Origin: Parasphaerochaeta coccoides DSM 17374
Lineage (GTDB): Bacteria; Spirochaetota; Spirochaetia; Sphaerochaetales; Sphaerochaetaceae
Length of the DNA stretch: 64,000 bases
Direction: 5' to 3'
Assembly (NCBI RefSeq): GCF_000208385.1
Contig: NC_015436.1
Coordinates: forward strand, 1,612,001-1,676,000
Numbering within the stretch: the first letter of the stretch is position 1; each line of letters begins with the position of its first letter. Positions 56,327-64,000 of the stretch are shown here, piece by piece. The notes under the pieces were generated by a model. That model ran no database searches and was not told where the DNA came from. It saw nothing but the letters and a program-made list of their open reading frames with translations. A program made the position numbers and the translations under genes.

Positions 56327-56938
56327 TCAGCGGCTATGCCGTCCCTTGAGGACTTCAATGACATCGGCAAGCTGGACGTTCTTGGCCGCCAGCAGAACCA
56401 AAAGATGATACATAAGGTCGGCGACCTCGCCCAAGAACAGGTTGCGGTTATCATCCTTGCTTTCAATGATCAGTTCGACCGCTTCCTCACCCACTTTCTG
56501 GGCAATGCGGTTCAAGCCGCGGCTGAACAGGTGGTTGGTATAGGAGCCTTCCACAGGATGTTCCCTGCGGTCGTGAATCACCTGTTCAAGATAGAAAAGA
56601 AATTCGGTAGAGATGATGTCCTCTGGCTTGTTATTCTCATCGAAGCACGTGTCCGCTCCGGTATGGCATACTGGTCCTGAAGGAACTGCCTTGATGAGAA
56701 GCGTATCATTGTCACAGTCATGGAGTATCTCACGCAGCTCAAGGTAATTTCCGCTGGTTTCCCCTTTTGTCCAGAGCTTCCCGCGGGAACGTGACCAGAA
56801 TGTCACACGTCTTTTTTCTTCAGTAAGACGCAGGGCTTCTTCATTCATGTAACCGAGCATCAGAACCCTGCGGGTCTCGGCATCCTGGACAATGGCCGGA
56901 ACCAAGCCATTCCCTTTGGCAAAATCAACAGGCATCAT
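56327..56938 (-). CDS. hisIE: Bifunctional phosphoribosyl-AMP cyclohydrolase / phosphoribosyl-ATP pyrophosphatase
   Basis: 203 residues. HisI half (about 1-110): GYMNEEALRLT, WTKGETSGNYLEL and the zinc-site VCHTGADTCF. HisE half (about 115-203): VGEEAVELIIESK and EVADLMYHLLVLL, a MazG-like helical domain. Catalyses steps 2 and 3 of histidine synthesis. Fused order as in enterobacteria. Last his gene. Confidence 0.95.
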   Translation of the reverse strand: MMPVDFAKGNGLVPAIVQDAETRRVLMLGYMNEEALRLTEEKRRVTFWSRSRGKLWTKGETSGNYLELREILHDCDNDTLLIKAVPSGPVCHTGADTCFDENNKPEDIISTEFLFYLEQVIHDRREHPVEGSYTNHLFSRGLNRIAQKVGEEAVELIIESKDDNRNLFLGEVADLMYHLLVLLAAKNVQLADVIEVLKGRHSR

Positions 56939-56949
56939 TCTTTCCCTTC

Positions 56950-57741
56950 CTACTTTCCTTGCGGAATACGAACGACTATACCATGTTCACGAAGAAAAAT
57001 CTTCAACTGATTCATCTCGACTTCATGAAAATGAAAGATTGATGCGGCAAGCGCGGCGTCAGCACATCCCTTGTCAAATACTTCAAAGAAATGTTCCATG
57101 TTTCCCGCTCCCCCGCTGGCAATCACCGGCACGGAACAGGATGAAGCTACCTTCCTGGTCAGTTCAATGTCAAAACCGTCCTTGGTTCCATCTTTGTCCA
57201 TTGAAGTAAGCAGGATTTCCCCGGCTCCTCGCGCGGCGGCTTCACGTACCCATGAAAGCGCGTCCATGCCCGCGGGAGTACGGCCTCCGTCAAGATACAC
57301 CTCCCACCCATCCTCACCGTCCGGCAAGCGGAACCGTGAACTGCGGCGGGCATCCACGGCGCAGACGACGCATTGGGAACCATAGCGGCGGGCAAGCCGT
57401 TCCAGCAACGCGGGGTCACGCACTGCGGCACTGTTCACGGATATCTTATCCGCGCCGGAAGACAGCAGGACATCAACGTCGGCATCCGTCCTGATGCCTC
57501 CACCTACAGTAAAAGGAATGTCAATGCGCCGCGCTATCTTCTCGACCAAAGCACTGAAGGTCGAACGTCCTTCTACCGTGGCAGTGATGTCGAGGAATAC
57601 CAATTCATCCGCTCCGCATGCCGCGTAAGCGGCTCCCAGCTCCACAGGATCACCAGCATCCCTCAAGCCGATGAAGTTGATGCCCTTGACTGTCCTCCCA
57701 TCACGGACATCCAGACAGGGAATGATTCTTTTTGCCAGCAT
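56950..57741 (-). CDS. hisF: Imidazole glycerol phosphate synthase, cyclase subunit
   Basis: 263 residues from ATG 57741, one nucleotide after the hisA stop, with AAAGGAGG upstream. (beta/alpha)8 barrel; [12 protein letters not shown] holds the catalytic Asp11, and VDARRSSRF holds the second one. Works with HisH to make IGP and AICAR. The insertion region [13 protein letters not shown] is normal. Confidence 0.95.
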   Translation of the reverse strand: MLAKRIIPCLDVRDGRTVKGINFIGLRDAGDPVELGAAYAACGADELVFLDITATVEGRSTFSALVEKIARRIDIPFTVGGGIRTDADVDVLLSSGADKISVNSAAVRDPALLERLARRYGSQCVVCAVDARRSSRFRLPDGEDGWEVYLDGGRTPAGMDALSWVREAAARGAGEILLTSMDKDGTKDGFDIELTRKVASSCSVPVIASGGAGNMEHFFEVFDKGCADAALAASIFHFHEVEMNQLKIFLREHGIVVRIPQGK

Positions 57742-57742
57742 C

Positions 57743-58492
57743 TCATGCCTCCTTTTCCAGCTGAGCCTGGAGCAATCCCAGCTCGTCAAGAGTGAAACGT
57801 CCTTCATACAGCGCCTTGCCTACTATGACACCATGCAGTCCTAAAGCCGCCAGTTGTCTTATATCGGCCAAGGCAGCTATTCCTCCGCTGGCTATCAGCA
57901 TGAGCTTCCTGTTCCGGCGTACAGCCTCCGCGGACAGGCTCGCGTACAACTCACAGGAAGGACCGGAAAGCATACCGTCACGGGATATGTCAGTTGAAAT
58001 GACCGTCGTAAAGCCAGAGTCAAGATAGTCTCCGACAAAGTCACTCACAGGGAGCGAAGATACTTTTTTCCATCCATGGGTCGCAATATAGCCATCATGG
58101 GAGTCGGCGCCTAAAATAAGCACATCCGCTCCAAATTCATCCAGCCATGACAGGACCGTGGCCCGGTCGGAGGCCGCCATGCTTCCACACGTCACCTGCC
58201 GCGCACCTGCCGCAAGTGCGGCTCGGAGACTGGTGGAATTTTTGATGCCTCCCCCAAAATCAATATGGAGGGATGTCGCGTCCGCTATCCGTTCCAAGAC
58301 AGCAAGGTTCTTCGGCTCCCCACCAGCAGCCCCGTCAAGATCGACCATGTGGAGACGTTTCAGCCCAGCTCTCTCGCAAGAGAGGGCAAATGAAAGCGGA
58401 TCAAGATCATAGGAAACTTGCCGGGAGAAATCTCCCTGGCTCAGACGGACGATTCTGCCGTCACGTATATCCATGGCAGGTATCAGATACAT
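57743..58492 (-). CDS. hisA: ProFAR isomerase
   Basis: 249 residues, barrel closely related to His[20 protein letters not shown] carries the catalytic Asp8; [16 protein letters not shown] carries the second acid. Overlaps hisH by 10 nt. Confidence 0.95.
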   Translation of the reverse strand: MYLIPAMDIRDGRIVRLSQGDFSRQVSYDLDPLSFALSCERAGLKRLHMVDLDGAAGGEPKNLAVLERIADATSLHIDFGGGIKNSTSLRAALAAGARQVTCGSMAASDRATVLSWLDEFGADVLILGADSHDGYIATHGWKKVSSLPVSDFVGDYLDSGFTTVISTDISRDGMLSGPSCELYASLSAEAVRRNRKLMLIASGGIAALADIRQLAALGLHGVIVGKALYEGRFTLDELGLLQAQLEKEA

Positions 58493-59094
58493 ATGGCTTC
58501 ACCTCCCTGGGCAAGAAAATTCTTCAAGACCTGGGCTCCGGCAGGACCGCTTTTCTCCGGATGAAACTGTACACCGGCATGGTTTCCAATGCGCAGGGCA
58601 GCGGAAAACGTCACCCCAGCGTAGGGACATGTGGCGATTGTTCCCGTTTCAACAGGAACACGGTAGCTGTGGACAAAGTAGAACATTTCTCCTGATGGAA
58701 TTGATGCAAATAGGGGGTCGTCAGCGGTGGGGGTGATGGAATTCCAGCCCATATGCGGTACTTTATTGTTAATATCTCCGTGTATCAATCCTACTTCGGA
58801 ATTAAATATCCCCATACAGTCAGTTGAATTTTCCTCGCTCCACCGGCACATGAGTTGCATCCCCAGACAGATGCCCAGAAAAGGACGCGTGATTTTCTTC
58901 AAACTTTCATCAAGTCCGGCCTTTTTCAGGTACTCCATGGCGGTGGAGGCTTCCCCTACACCAGGAAAGATAACATGACTACAGGATGATAGCTTCTCCA
59001 TGTCGTCACTTACTACTGATGTCACTCCCAGCCTGTCCAACGCGCACCGTACCGAGGTAATGTTTCCCGCTCCGTATTTCACGATTCCTACCAT
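58483..59094 (-). CDS. hisH: Imidazole glycerol phosphate synthase, glutamine amidotransferase subunit
   Basis: 203 residues, class I glutaminase: oxyanion strand PGVGEASTAMEYL, nucleophile in GICLGMQLM (Cys near 78), and GVQFHPEKS with the His-Glu pair. Supplies ammonia to HisF. Confidence 0.95.
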   Translation of the reverse strand: MVGIVKYGAGNITSVRCALDRLGVTSVVSDDMEKLSSCSHVIFPGVGEASTAMEYLKKAGLDESLKKITRPFLGICLGMQLMCRWSEENSTDCMGIFNSEVGLIHGDINNKVPHMGWNSITPTADDPLFASIPSGEMFYFVHSYRVPVETGTIATCPYAGVTFSAALRIGNHAGVQFHPEKSGPAGAQVLKNFLAQGGEAICI

Positions 59095-59117
59095 GTTATA
59101 TTCCTCCCCGCCTTTTC

Positions 59118-60278
59118 CTATAAGACGCCTTTGGTGCTGGGCAGCCGGTCATCCCAAGGATACCGTTTGACAGCTTTGCGCAAGGCACGGGCAAAGGCTT
59201 TAAAGATGGCTTCAATCTGATGATGCGTGTTTCCCCGTGTCACCGAGATATGGAGATTACATTTCGCCGCGTCACTGAACGACTTGAAAAAATGCTCCAC
59301 AAGCTCAGTTGGAAAAGTCCCGACATATTCGCGGGCAAAAGTGGCATCCCAGACAAAATATGGTCTGCCGGAAAAGTCAAGCGCTACATCAGCCCTCACT
59401 TCGTCCATAGTGAGAATCTCAAAACCGTACCGGGAAATACCTCTTTTATCTCCCAATGCTTCAACACAAGCCTGACCAAGTACCAGAGCCGTGTCCTCGA
59501 CTGTATGATGTTCATCCACATCTATGTCTCCCTGTACATCCATGTCCATGTCCCAACCGCTATGGCGGACGATTTGGCTGAGCATATGATCAAAGAACGG
59601 CAGTCCGGTATGAACATGACCACCTGTTCTGCCGTCAAGGTTCAGGGAAAGGGTAATGCGCGTCTCCGCTGTCATGCGTTTCACTTCCGCAGTACGGGAA
59701 GTCCGGATGGTTTCGGTTCCCGTGATGGTTCCGGTGATGAACGAAGCCACTTGACGCCAGTCATTGCTGACAAGTGCCAGAGTCTCCCCCAACCCCGCGT
59801 TCTCCGCGTCTTGTCTCATGGCAGACGGAGCAAAGAGGATTGCGCGGCACCCAAGGTTCTTCGCCAGCACCACATCAGTCAGACGGTCTCCAATGACCAG
59901 GGAATGTTCCATATCGTATCCGTTTTCCTTTGTATAAGCGGAGAGCATGCCTATGCCAGGCTTGCGCCCTGTACAGTTATCGGCGGGAAGGGACAGGTCG
60001 ATATGCTGCGCGGAGAAAACAATGCCCTCCCCCTCAAGGGTCGAGACAATCCTCCGGTGTACCGGGAGAAAATCATTCATGGGAAATGAAGGCGTCCCGA
60101 CGCCATCTTGGTTGCTCACCATGACAAATTCCAGGTCGGTCATGTCAGCAATTGTTTTCAGCGCACCGAACACTCCAGGAATCCAGATGATCTTACCGTA
60201 GCTATCCACTTGATCTTCTTTTACAACAACTCCATCCCTGTCAAGGAATAGAACTACTTTATAAGGAGTGCTTACCAT
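59118..60278 (-). CDS. hisB: Bifunctional histidinol-phosphatase / imidazoleglycerol-phosphate dehydratase
   Basis: 386 residues. N-terminal HAD-type phosphatase (about 1-175): FLDRDGVVV, VMVSNQDGVGT, the zinc-loop region and VIGDRLTDVVLAKNLG. C-terminal dehydratase (about 200-386): HTGLPFFDHML, DEHHTVEDTALVLG and GNTHHQIEAIFKAFARAL, the Mn-binding histidines. The fusion is typical of gamma-proteobacteria and some Bacteroidota; most bacteria have separate enzymes. Shares one base with hisC. Confidence 0.95.
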   Translation of the reverse strand: MVSTPYKVVLFLDRDGVVVKEDQVDSYGKIIWIPGVFGALKTIADMTDLEFVMVSNQDGVGTPSFPMNDFLPVHRRIVSTLEGEGIVFSAQHIDLSLPADNCTGRKPGIGMLSAYTKENGYDMEHSLVIGDRLTDVVLAKNLGCRAILFAPSAMRQDAENAGLGETLALVSNDWRQVASFITGTITGTETIRTSRTAEVKRMTAETRITLSLNLDGRTGGHVHTGLPFFDHMLSQIVRHSGWDMDMDVQGDIDVDEHHTVEDTALVLGQACVEALGDKRGISRYGFEILTMDEVRADVALDFSGRPYFVWDATFAREYVGTFPTELVEHFFKSFSDAAKCNLHISVTRGNTHHQIEAIFKAFARALRKAVKRYPWDDRLPSTKGVL

Positions 60279-61435
60279 TACATGTCCTCCTGCTGATCCG
60301 CTTTCATGCGGTCATATTCCTTCAAAGCGGCAAGCACTTCGTCATTTTCCTCACGGCTTCCCACGGTAATCCTGACGCATCCTGCGCACCCCTGTTCCCT
60401 GTTCCTGTTGCGGATGATGATTCCCTTGTTCCTCAGACAGGCGGTCATGGAATCCGCGTCATCAGTCTTCACCAGCAGGAAATTCGCATCACTCGGATAG
60501 ACTGTACGTATACAGGAAAAGGAGGGCAATGACTTTTCCATCCTTTTCCTTTCCTCCAAGACCTGCGTGACCATTTTATGGACACCATCCCTGTCATCCA
60601 GGGCACGCAGAGCAAGCTTCTGGGAAGGTGAACCGAGATTATAGGGGTATGCCACAGCGCGGGCAAGTTTCATCAAGGAAGGATGTCCCATCATGAAACC
60701 CACCCTGGCTCCCGCCAATGCCCATGCTTTGGATAAAGTGCGCATCACTACGAGACGGGGATTCTTCTCCAAAAGGGACAATGCGGACGGCACAGTTGAA
60801 AAATCAGCATACGCTTCATCAACCACCGTGATGCCATCAAAAGCCTCGGCAAGGGCGGCAATCGTCCCCGGCGGAAAAGCATTGCCGGTAGGATTGTTCG
60901 GCGAACAGAGAAAAAGTATCTTTGGCCGGCCTTTCTTCTCCATCCTTTCTCCCTGATTTTCCCGCTCCCCCTGATTTTCCGTTCCACCAGAAGACAATTT
61001 TTCCACGGCAGCACGTGCAAAATCACAATCCAGGGTGAAATCAGCCGCAAGTGGAATCTTCTGCACCGTGACATCATTGATATGGGCAAAGACTTCATAT
61101 GCTCCATAGGTCGGGGAAAGAGTGATGATGCTGTCCTTTCCGGAAACACAGAGCACCCTGATAAGGACATCAATCAGTTCATCGCTTCCGCTTCCTGATA
61201 TTATACAATCTTCTTTTATTCCGATAACGGAAGAATACTTTTGAATTAATTCATGGGCAGAGGGGTCGGGGTATCTGTTTATCCCCGGTTCGGCAATCAA
61301 GGCTTTCCATGACTCATTGGCATCAAGGGAGACTCTGGCGACACCTGTAAATTCATTGCGTGCCGAACTGTATGGGATCAGATCGCGCATGGCCGGCCTG
61401 ACCAGTTCCTTCAACCATGGTTCATCTATTCTCAT
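60278..61435 (-). CDS. hisC: Histidinol-phosphate aminotransferase
   Basis: 385 residues, PLP fold type I. SGSDELIDVLIRV, TPTYGAYEVFA, CSPNNPTGNAFP, VVDEAYADF, PLP lysine in TLSKAWALAGARVGF. A charged insertion near 155-172 contains a duplicated ENQGER, from an 18-bp tandem repeat near 60953-60985 that keeps frame. Overlaps hisD by 4 nt. Confidence 0.95.
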   Translation of the reverse strand: MRIDEPWLKELVRPAMRDLIPYSSARNEFTGVARVSLDANESWKALIAEPGINRYPDPSAHELIQKYSSVIGIKEDCIISGSGSDELIDVLIRVLCVSGKDSIITLSPTYGAYEVFAHINDVTVQKIPLAADFTLDCDFARAAVEKLSSGGTENQGERENQGERMEKKGRPKILFLCSPNNPTGNAFPPGTIAALAEAFDGITVVDEAYADFSTVPSALSLLEKNPRLVVMRTLSKAWALAGARVGFMMGHPSLMKLARAVAYPYNLGSPSQKLALRALDDRDGVHKMVTQVLEERKRMEKSLPSFSCIRTVYPSDANFLLVKTDDADSMTACLRNKGIIIRNRNREQGCAGCVRITVGSREENDEVLAALKEYDRMKADQQEDM

Positions 61436-62787
61436 GTCTTTCCTCCTTGGGGAATAGTTTCCCGCAACAGGTTCATCCGCGTCCTTACGGCTTGCGCATG
61501 CGCTTGCAACCCTTCCCCCTCAGCCATGGCGACTATGGTCGGGGCAAGTCTTTCCAATCCTTCACGGGAAAGCTCCTGGACAGTAATCTTCTTGTAGAAG
61601 GTATCCAGGCTTACTCCACTGTAGGAATGAGCCCACCCACCGGTAGGCAGGGTGTGATTGGTTCCTGAAGCATAGTCACCGGCGGATTCCGGAGACCAGG
61701 AGCCAAGGAATATTGAGCCCGCGTTAGTGATTTCCTTTTCATAATCCACTGGCATTTCCGTCTGGATGATGAGATGCTCAGCCGCATAGAGATTGGCAAT
61801 ACCGACAGCCTCCGCCATCTTCTTGACCACGATTGCCCTGCTATGACCCAGGGATGATGAAATATAGCCCAAACGTCCTGACTCTCCCGCCATTCTTTCC
61901 AGCCACGTGTCCACGTAGTCAAGGAAAGCATCAGCTTTCACTGTGTCCGGTTCAACCAAGACCAGGATTGCCTGGCTGTCAGACCCATGCTCAGCTTGGC
62001 TCAACAGGTCAACTGCCACGAAGTCGGGACGCGCGGTTCCGTCCGCCAGAACCATGACTTCCGAAGGCCCGGCAGGCATGTCTATGGCTGTTCCGTCCAT
62101 GGAAGCTCTTTGCTTGGCATAGGTGACATATGTGTTGCCCGGTCCCAGAACCTTATGGCAGCGGGGTACTGATTCCGTCCCGTATGCCATTGCAGCTATG
62201 GCCTGCGCTCCACCCACGGTGAATATCCGTGTCACTCCCGCAAGACGCGCAGCGTACAGGATGGCCGGATGAACCGTACCGTTTGGAGATGGCGGGGTAC
62301 AGAGGATGATTTCCTTGCAACCGGCTATGGAGGCAGGCACGGCAAGCATCAGGACGGTAGAGAACAGAGGCGCGGTTCCGCCGGGGATGTAGATGCCGAC
62401 CTTTTCCAGGGGAACGGACTTACGCCAGCAGGTCACGCCCGGCATTGTCTCAACCCTTTGCGGAAATGGCATCTGCGCTTCATGGAAAGTACGTATGTTC
62501 CTTGCGGCGACGCTTAACGCTTCCTTTAGGTCATCGCTCATAAGGATTCCCGTCTCAACAATGAATCTATCTCTTTCTTCCATAGATATTTCCAATGTTT
62601 GTAAGTATGCCTTATCAAATTCTTTCTCATAGGTGAATAATGCGCTGTCCCCTTGCGAACGCACGGTGTCCATGATTCTGTCCACGCTCATGCGGACATC
62701 CTCATATGATGTTTCAGGACGGGAACAGAGAGCTTCCCATTCCCCGGATCCCGGATAGTAAGCACGCCTTATGAATAGTCTTCCCAT
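61432..62787 (-). CDS. hisD: Histidinol dehydrogenase
   Basis: 451 residues. VGIYIPGGTAPLFSTVLMLAVPA, GGAQAIAAMAYGTESVP, GPGNTYVTYAKQ, MPAGPSEVMVLAD, and the zinc-site region LLSQAEHGSDSQA and GTNHTLPTGGWAHSYSG are present. NAD-dependent last two steps of the pathway. Starts 3 nt after hisG. Confidence 0.95.
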   Translation of the reverse strand: MGRLFIRRAYYPGSGEWEALCSRPETSYEDVRMSVDRIMDTVRSQGDSALFTYEKEFDKAYLQTLEISMEERDRFIVETGILMSDDLKEALSVAARNIRTFHEAQMPFPQRVETMPGVTCWRKSVPLEKVGIYIPGGTAPLFSTVLMLAVPASIAGCKEIILCTPPSPNGTVHPAILYAARLAGVTRIFTVGGAQAIAAMAYGTESVPRCHKVLGPGNTYVTYAKQRASMDGTAIDMPAGPSEVMVLADGTARPDFVAVDLLSQAEHGSDSQAILVLVEPDTVKADAFLDYVDTWLERMAGESGRLGYISSSLGHSRAIVVKKMAEAVGIANLYAAEHLIIQTEMPVDYEKEITNAGSIFLGSWSPESAGDYASGTNHTLPTGGWAHSYSGVSLDTFYKKITVQELSREGLERLAPTIVAMAEGEGLQAHAQAVRTRMNLLRETIPQGGKT

Positions 62788-62790
62788 AGT

Positions 62791-63669
62791 CTACTCCGTC
62801 AGTTTCTCAATAGGTGTGACAAGGATTCCTTGGGCGCCAAGTTCCCTGAGTTTCTCAAAGATGTCCCAGAAAGTGTCTTCCGCGACCACCATTTGCACGG
62901 AAACCCACCCTTCTTCAAGCAGCGGCGTGACCGTAGGGCTTTTCATCCCTCCCGCAATCTTTGATACCGCGGTCACATGGTCAGCGGGCAGGTTGAACAT
63001 GATGTACTTGTAAGATTTTGCCCTGATTACCGAATCAATCCTCAGCAGGAGACGTTCAAGAATAACCTGTCGGGGCGATGCTTCGCTCATGAAGCCTTGG
63101 CGGGAAACCATCACCGCCGTGGAGCTGTAGAGAGGCTCAACTTCACGCAGGCCGTTCATCAGGAGCGTCGTGCCTGAACTGACCAGGTCGCAGATGGCAT
63201 CAGCAATACCCGCGGCTGGCGCTATCTCCACCGAACCGGAAAGATAGCAGATTTTGGCCGTGACCCCGCGTTCTTCCAGGATTCTTCCCAGGATGTTGGG
63301 ATAGCTGGTGGCAATACGCTTGCCCGCAAGCCATTGCAGGCCACCGTAGGGGAAATCCCGTGGCACAGCCACAGAGAGCCGGCACTGGGCAAATCCTAAA
63401 TCCCGCACAATCTCCAAATCATCCGGACATCGTTCATCCAGCTCGTTGCGTCCCACTATACCTATGTCAGCGACACCATCGCGGACATACGCTGGGATAT
63501 CATCGTCCCGAACAAAAAGGAACTCAAGGGGAAAATTGCGTGCATGCTCTTTGAGCAAGCGGGAGTCCGAACCAAAGGAAATCCCGCACCCGGCTATGAT
63601 TTCAAGCGATTTCTCGCTCAACCTCCCTGTTTTCTGGACAGCCAGCCTCAATCTCTCCGTCCCTTCCAT
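62791..63669 (-). CDS. hisG: ATP phosphoribosyltransferase, long form
   Basis: 292 residues, including the C-terminal ACT-like regulatory domain (about 218-292: AGGMKSPTVTPLLEEGWVSVQMVVAEDTFWDIFEKLRELGAQGILVTPI). So histidine feedback should act on this single chain, and no HisZ is needed. Catalytic blocks: KTGRLSEKSLEII, DIGIVGRNELDE, ICDLVSSGTTLLMNGLRE. GGGGGG precedes the ATG. First structural gene of the operon. Confidence 0.95.
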   Translation of the reverse strand: MEGTERLRLAVQKTGRLSEKSLEIIAGCGISFGSDSRLLKEHARNFPLEFLFVRDDDIPAYVRDGVADIGIVGRNELDERCPDDLEIVRDLGFAQCRLSVAVPRDFPYGGLQWLAGKRIATSYPNILGRILEERGVTAKICYLSGSVEIAPAAGIADAICDLVSSGTTLLMNGLREVEPLYSSTAVMVSRQGFMSEASPRQVILERLLLRIDSVIRAKSYKYIMFNLPADHVTAVSKIAGGMKSPTVTPLLEEGWVSVQMVVAEDTFWDIFEKLRELGAQGILVTPIEKLTE

Positions 63670-63706
63670 GATTCCCCCCTGAACCGGCGTGATACCGGAA
63701 AAATAT

Positions 63707-63734
63707 AAAAAAAACCTCCGACAGAGCGGAGGTT
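63707..63734 (-). terminator. his operon attenuator (rho-independent terminator)
   Basis: On the minus strand AACCTCCG-CTCTGT-CGGAGGTT, an 8-bp perfect stem, runs into eight T. It sits between the histidine-rich leader peptide and hisG, so ribosome stalling at His codons should decide whether it forms. Confidence 0.9.
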
Positions 63735-63760
63735 CCTATGACAAGACAACCACACACCTG

Positions 63761-63817
63761 TCAGCTGCGACTTCCGGGAAAATGGTGATGATGGTGTGCG
63801 TTGCGTACTTTCTTCAT
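63761..63817 (-). CDS. hisL: his operon leader peptide with five consecutive His codons
   Basis: An 18-residue open frame, MKKVRNAHHHHHFPGSRS, ends 26 nt before the attenuator stem. Five His codons in a row in the leader of a complete his operon are the classic sign of attenuation: low charged tRNA-His stalls the ribosome and prevents the terminator. No Shine-Dalgarno sequence is seen, and the best promoter would place the transcript start only a few nucleotides before the ATG, so translation may be nearly leaderless. Confidence 0.88.
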   Translation of the reverse strand: MKKVRNAHHHHHFPGSRS

Positions 63818-63827
63818 GATGGAATCA

Positions 63828-63857
63828 ACAATACCGGCCGACATCGTACAATGTCAA
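63828..63857 (-). promoter_or_regulatory. Candidate his operon promoter
   Basis: Minus strand TTGACA (63852-63857) and TATTGT (63828-63833), spacing 18. Beyond it, to 64000, nothing recognisable was found. Confidence 0.6.
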
Positions 63858-64000
63858 GACAGCACCCCCTCCTTTCAGGTTTCTTTCGGCAATCCTTCCC
63901 GCAATCCTAGGAACGAACCTCAAAATCGCCTTCCGTCACATTGTTTTCCTGAGTGGCACGGAGTGAAGAACGCACGGACAGGGAGACAAGAACCCTGACC

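Overview
The window looks like chromosome of a spirochaete, most likely of the Sphaerochaeta/Parasphaerochaeta group. This is inference from gene content: an mgl sugar-transport locus with a circularly permuted MglB of the kind described in Treponema pallidum, many YesM/YesN-type two-component pairs beside sugar ABC operons, and export signals ending in AAGSKE-like sequences. No rRNA or tRNA gene, insertion sequence, phage module or CRISPR array was seen.

Layout. 1-6.2 kb: start of trpS, an MgtA-type magnesium ATPase with a long leader, a lipoprotein phosphatase fused to a SAM-hydrolase-like C-terminal domain, a metQ relic, and a trans-sulfuration PLP enzyme. 6.2-15.2 kb: a polysaccharide/uronate locus (response regulator, N-terminally truncated histidine kinase, sugar ABC transporter, heparinase/alginate-lyase-like enzyme, SDR oxidoreductase). 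15.2-20.4 kb: two copies of a new-looking lipoprotein family. 20.4-28.1 kb: an AlkZ/YcaQ-like glycosylase, then a tightly overlapping minus-strand operon (ECF transporter, M20 dipeptidase, two SAM hydrolases). 28.4-30.9 kb: third lipoprotein copy. 30.9-41.6 kb: mglCAB, a divergent regulator-kinase-binding protein operon, and a second MglB of normal topology. 41.7-44.6 kb: fourth lipoprotein copy. 44.8-49.7 kb: an amino-acid ABC operon behind a transcribed leader with a terminator, then luxS and the MTA/SAH nucleosidase. 50-54.6 kb: a Ugp-like sugar ABC operon with a TIM-barrel isomerase, and a MerR regulator. 54.6-64 kb: radC, a cation-efflux gene, and a complete his operon with a five-histidine leader peptide and attenuator.

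The most unusual system is the four-member lipoprotein family (15.5, 18.1, 28.7 and 41.9 kb). Each protein has a lipoprotein signal, a fimbrillin-like N-terminal domain (a family best known from Bacteroidota) and seven RCC1 repeats, enough for one seven-bladed propeller; two copies also carry InlB-type B-repeats. Two copies have an ATG with a good ribosome binding site followed at once by a long (GA)n tract. In both, the tract puts the ATG out of frame with the main coding sequence, so they look like phase-variable genes caught in the OFF state. A third copy has an eight-G run at the ribosome binding site position. The copies share a 5' element with an inverted repeat, and three share a 3' stem-loop. 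This reads as a contingency-locus surface-protein system.

A second theme is methyl-cycle metabolism: two SAM hydrolases, a phosphatase carrying a SAM-hydrolase C-domain, LuxS, MTA/SAH nucleosidase, a trans-sulfuration enzyme and a decayed methionine-transporter gene. A third is the his operon, whose order (hisL-G-D-C-B-H-A-F-IE), fused hisB and hisIE, and leader peptide match the enterobacterial arrangement and suggest acquisition as a block.
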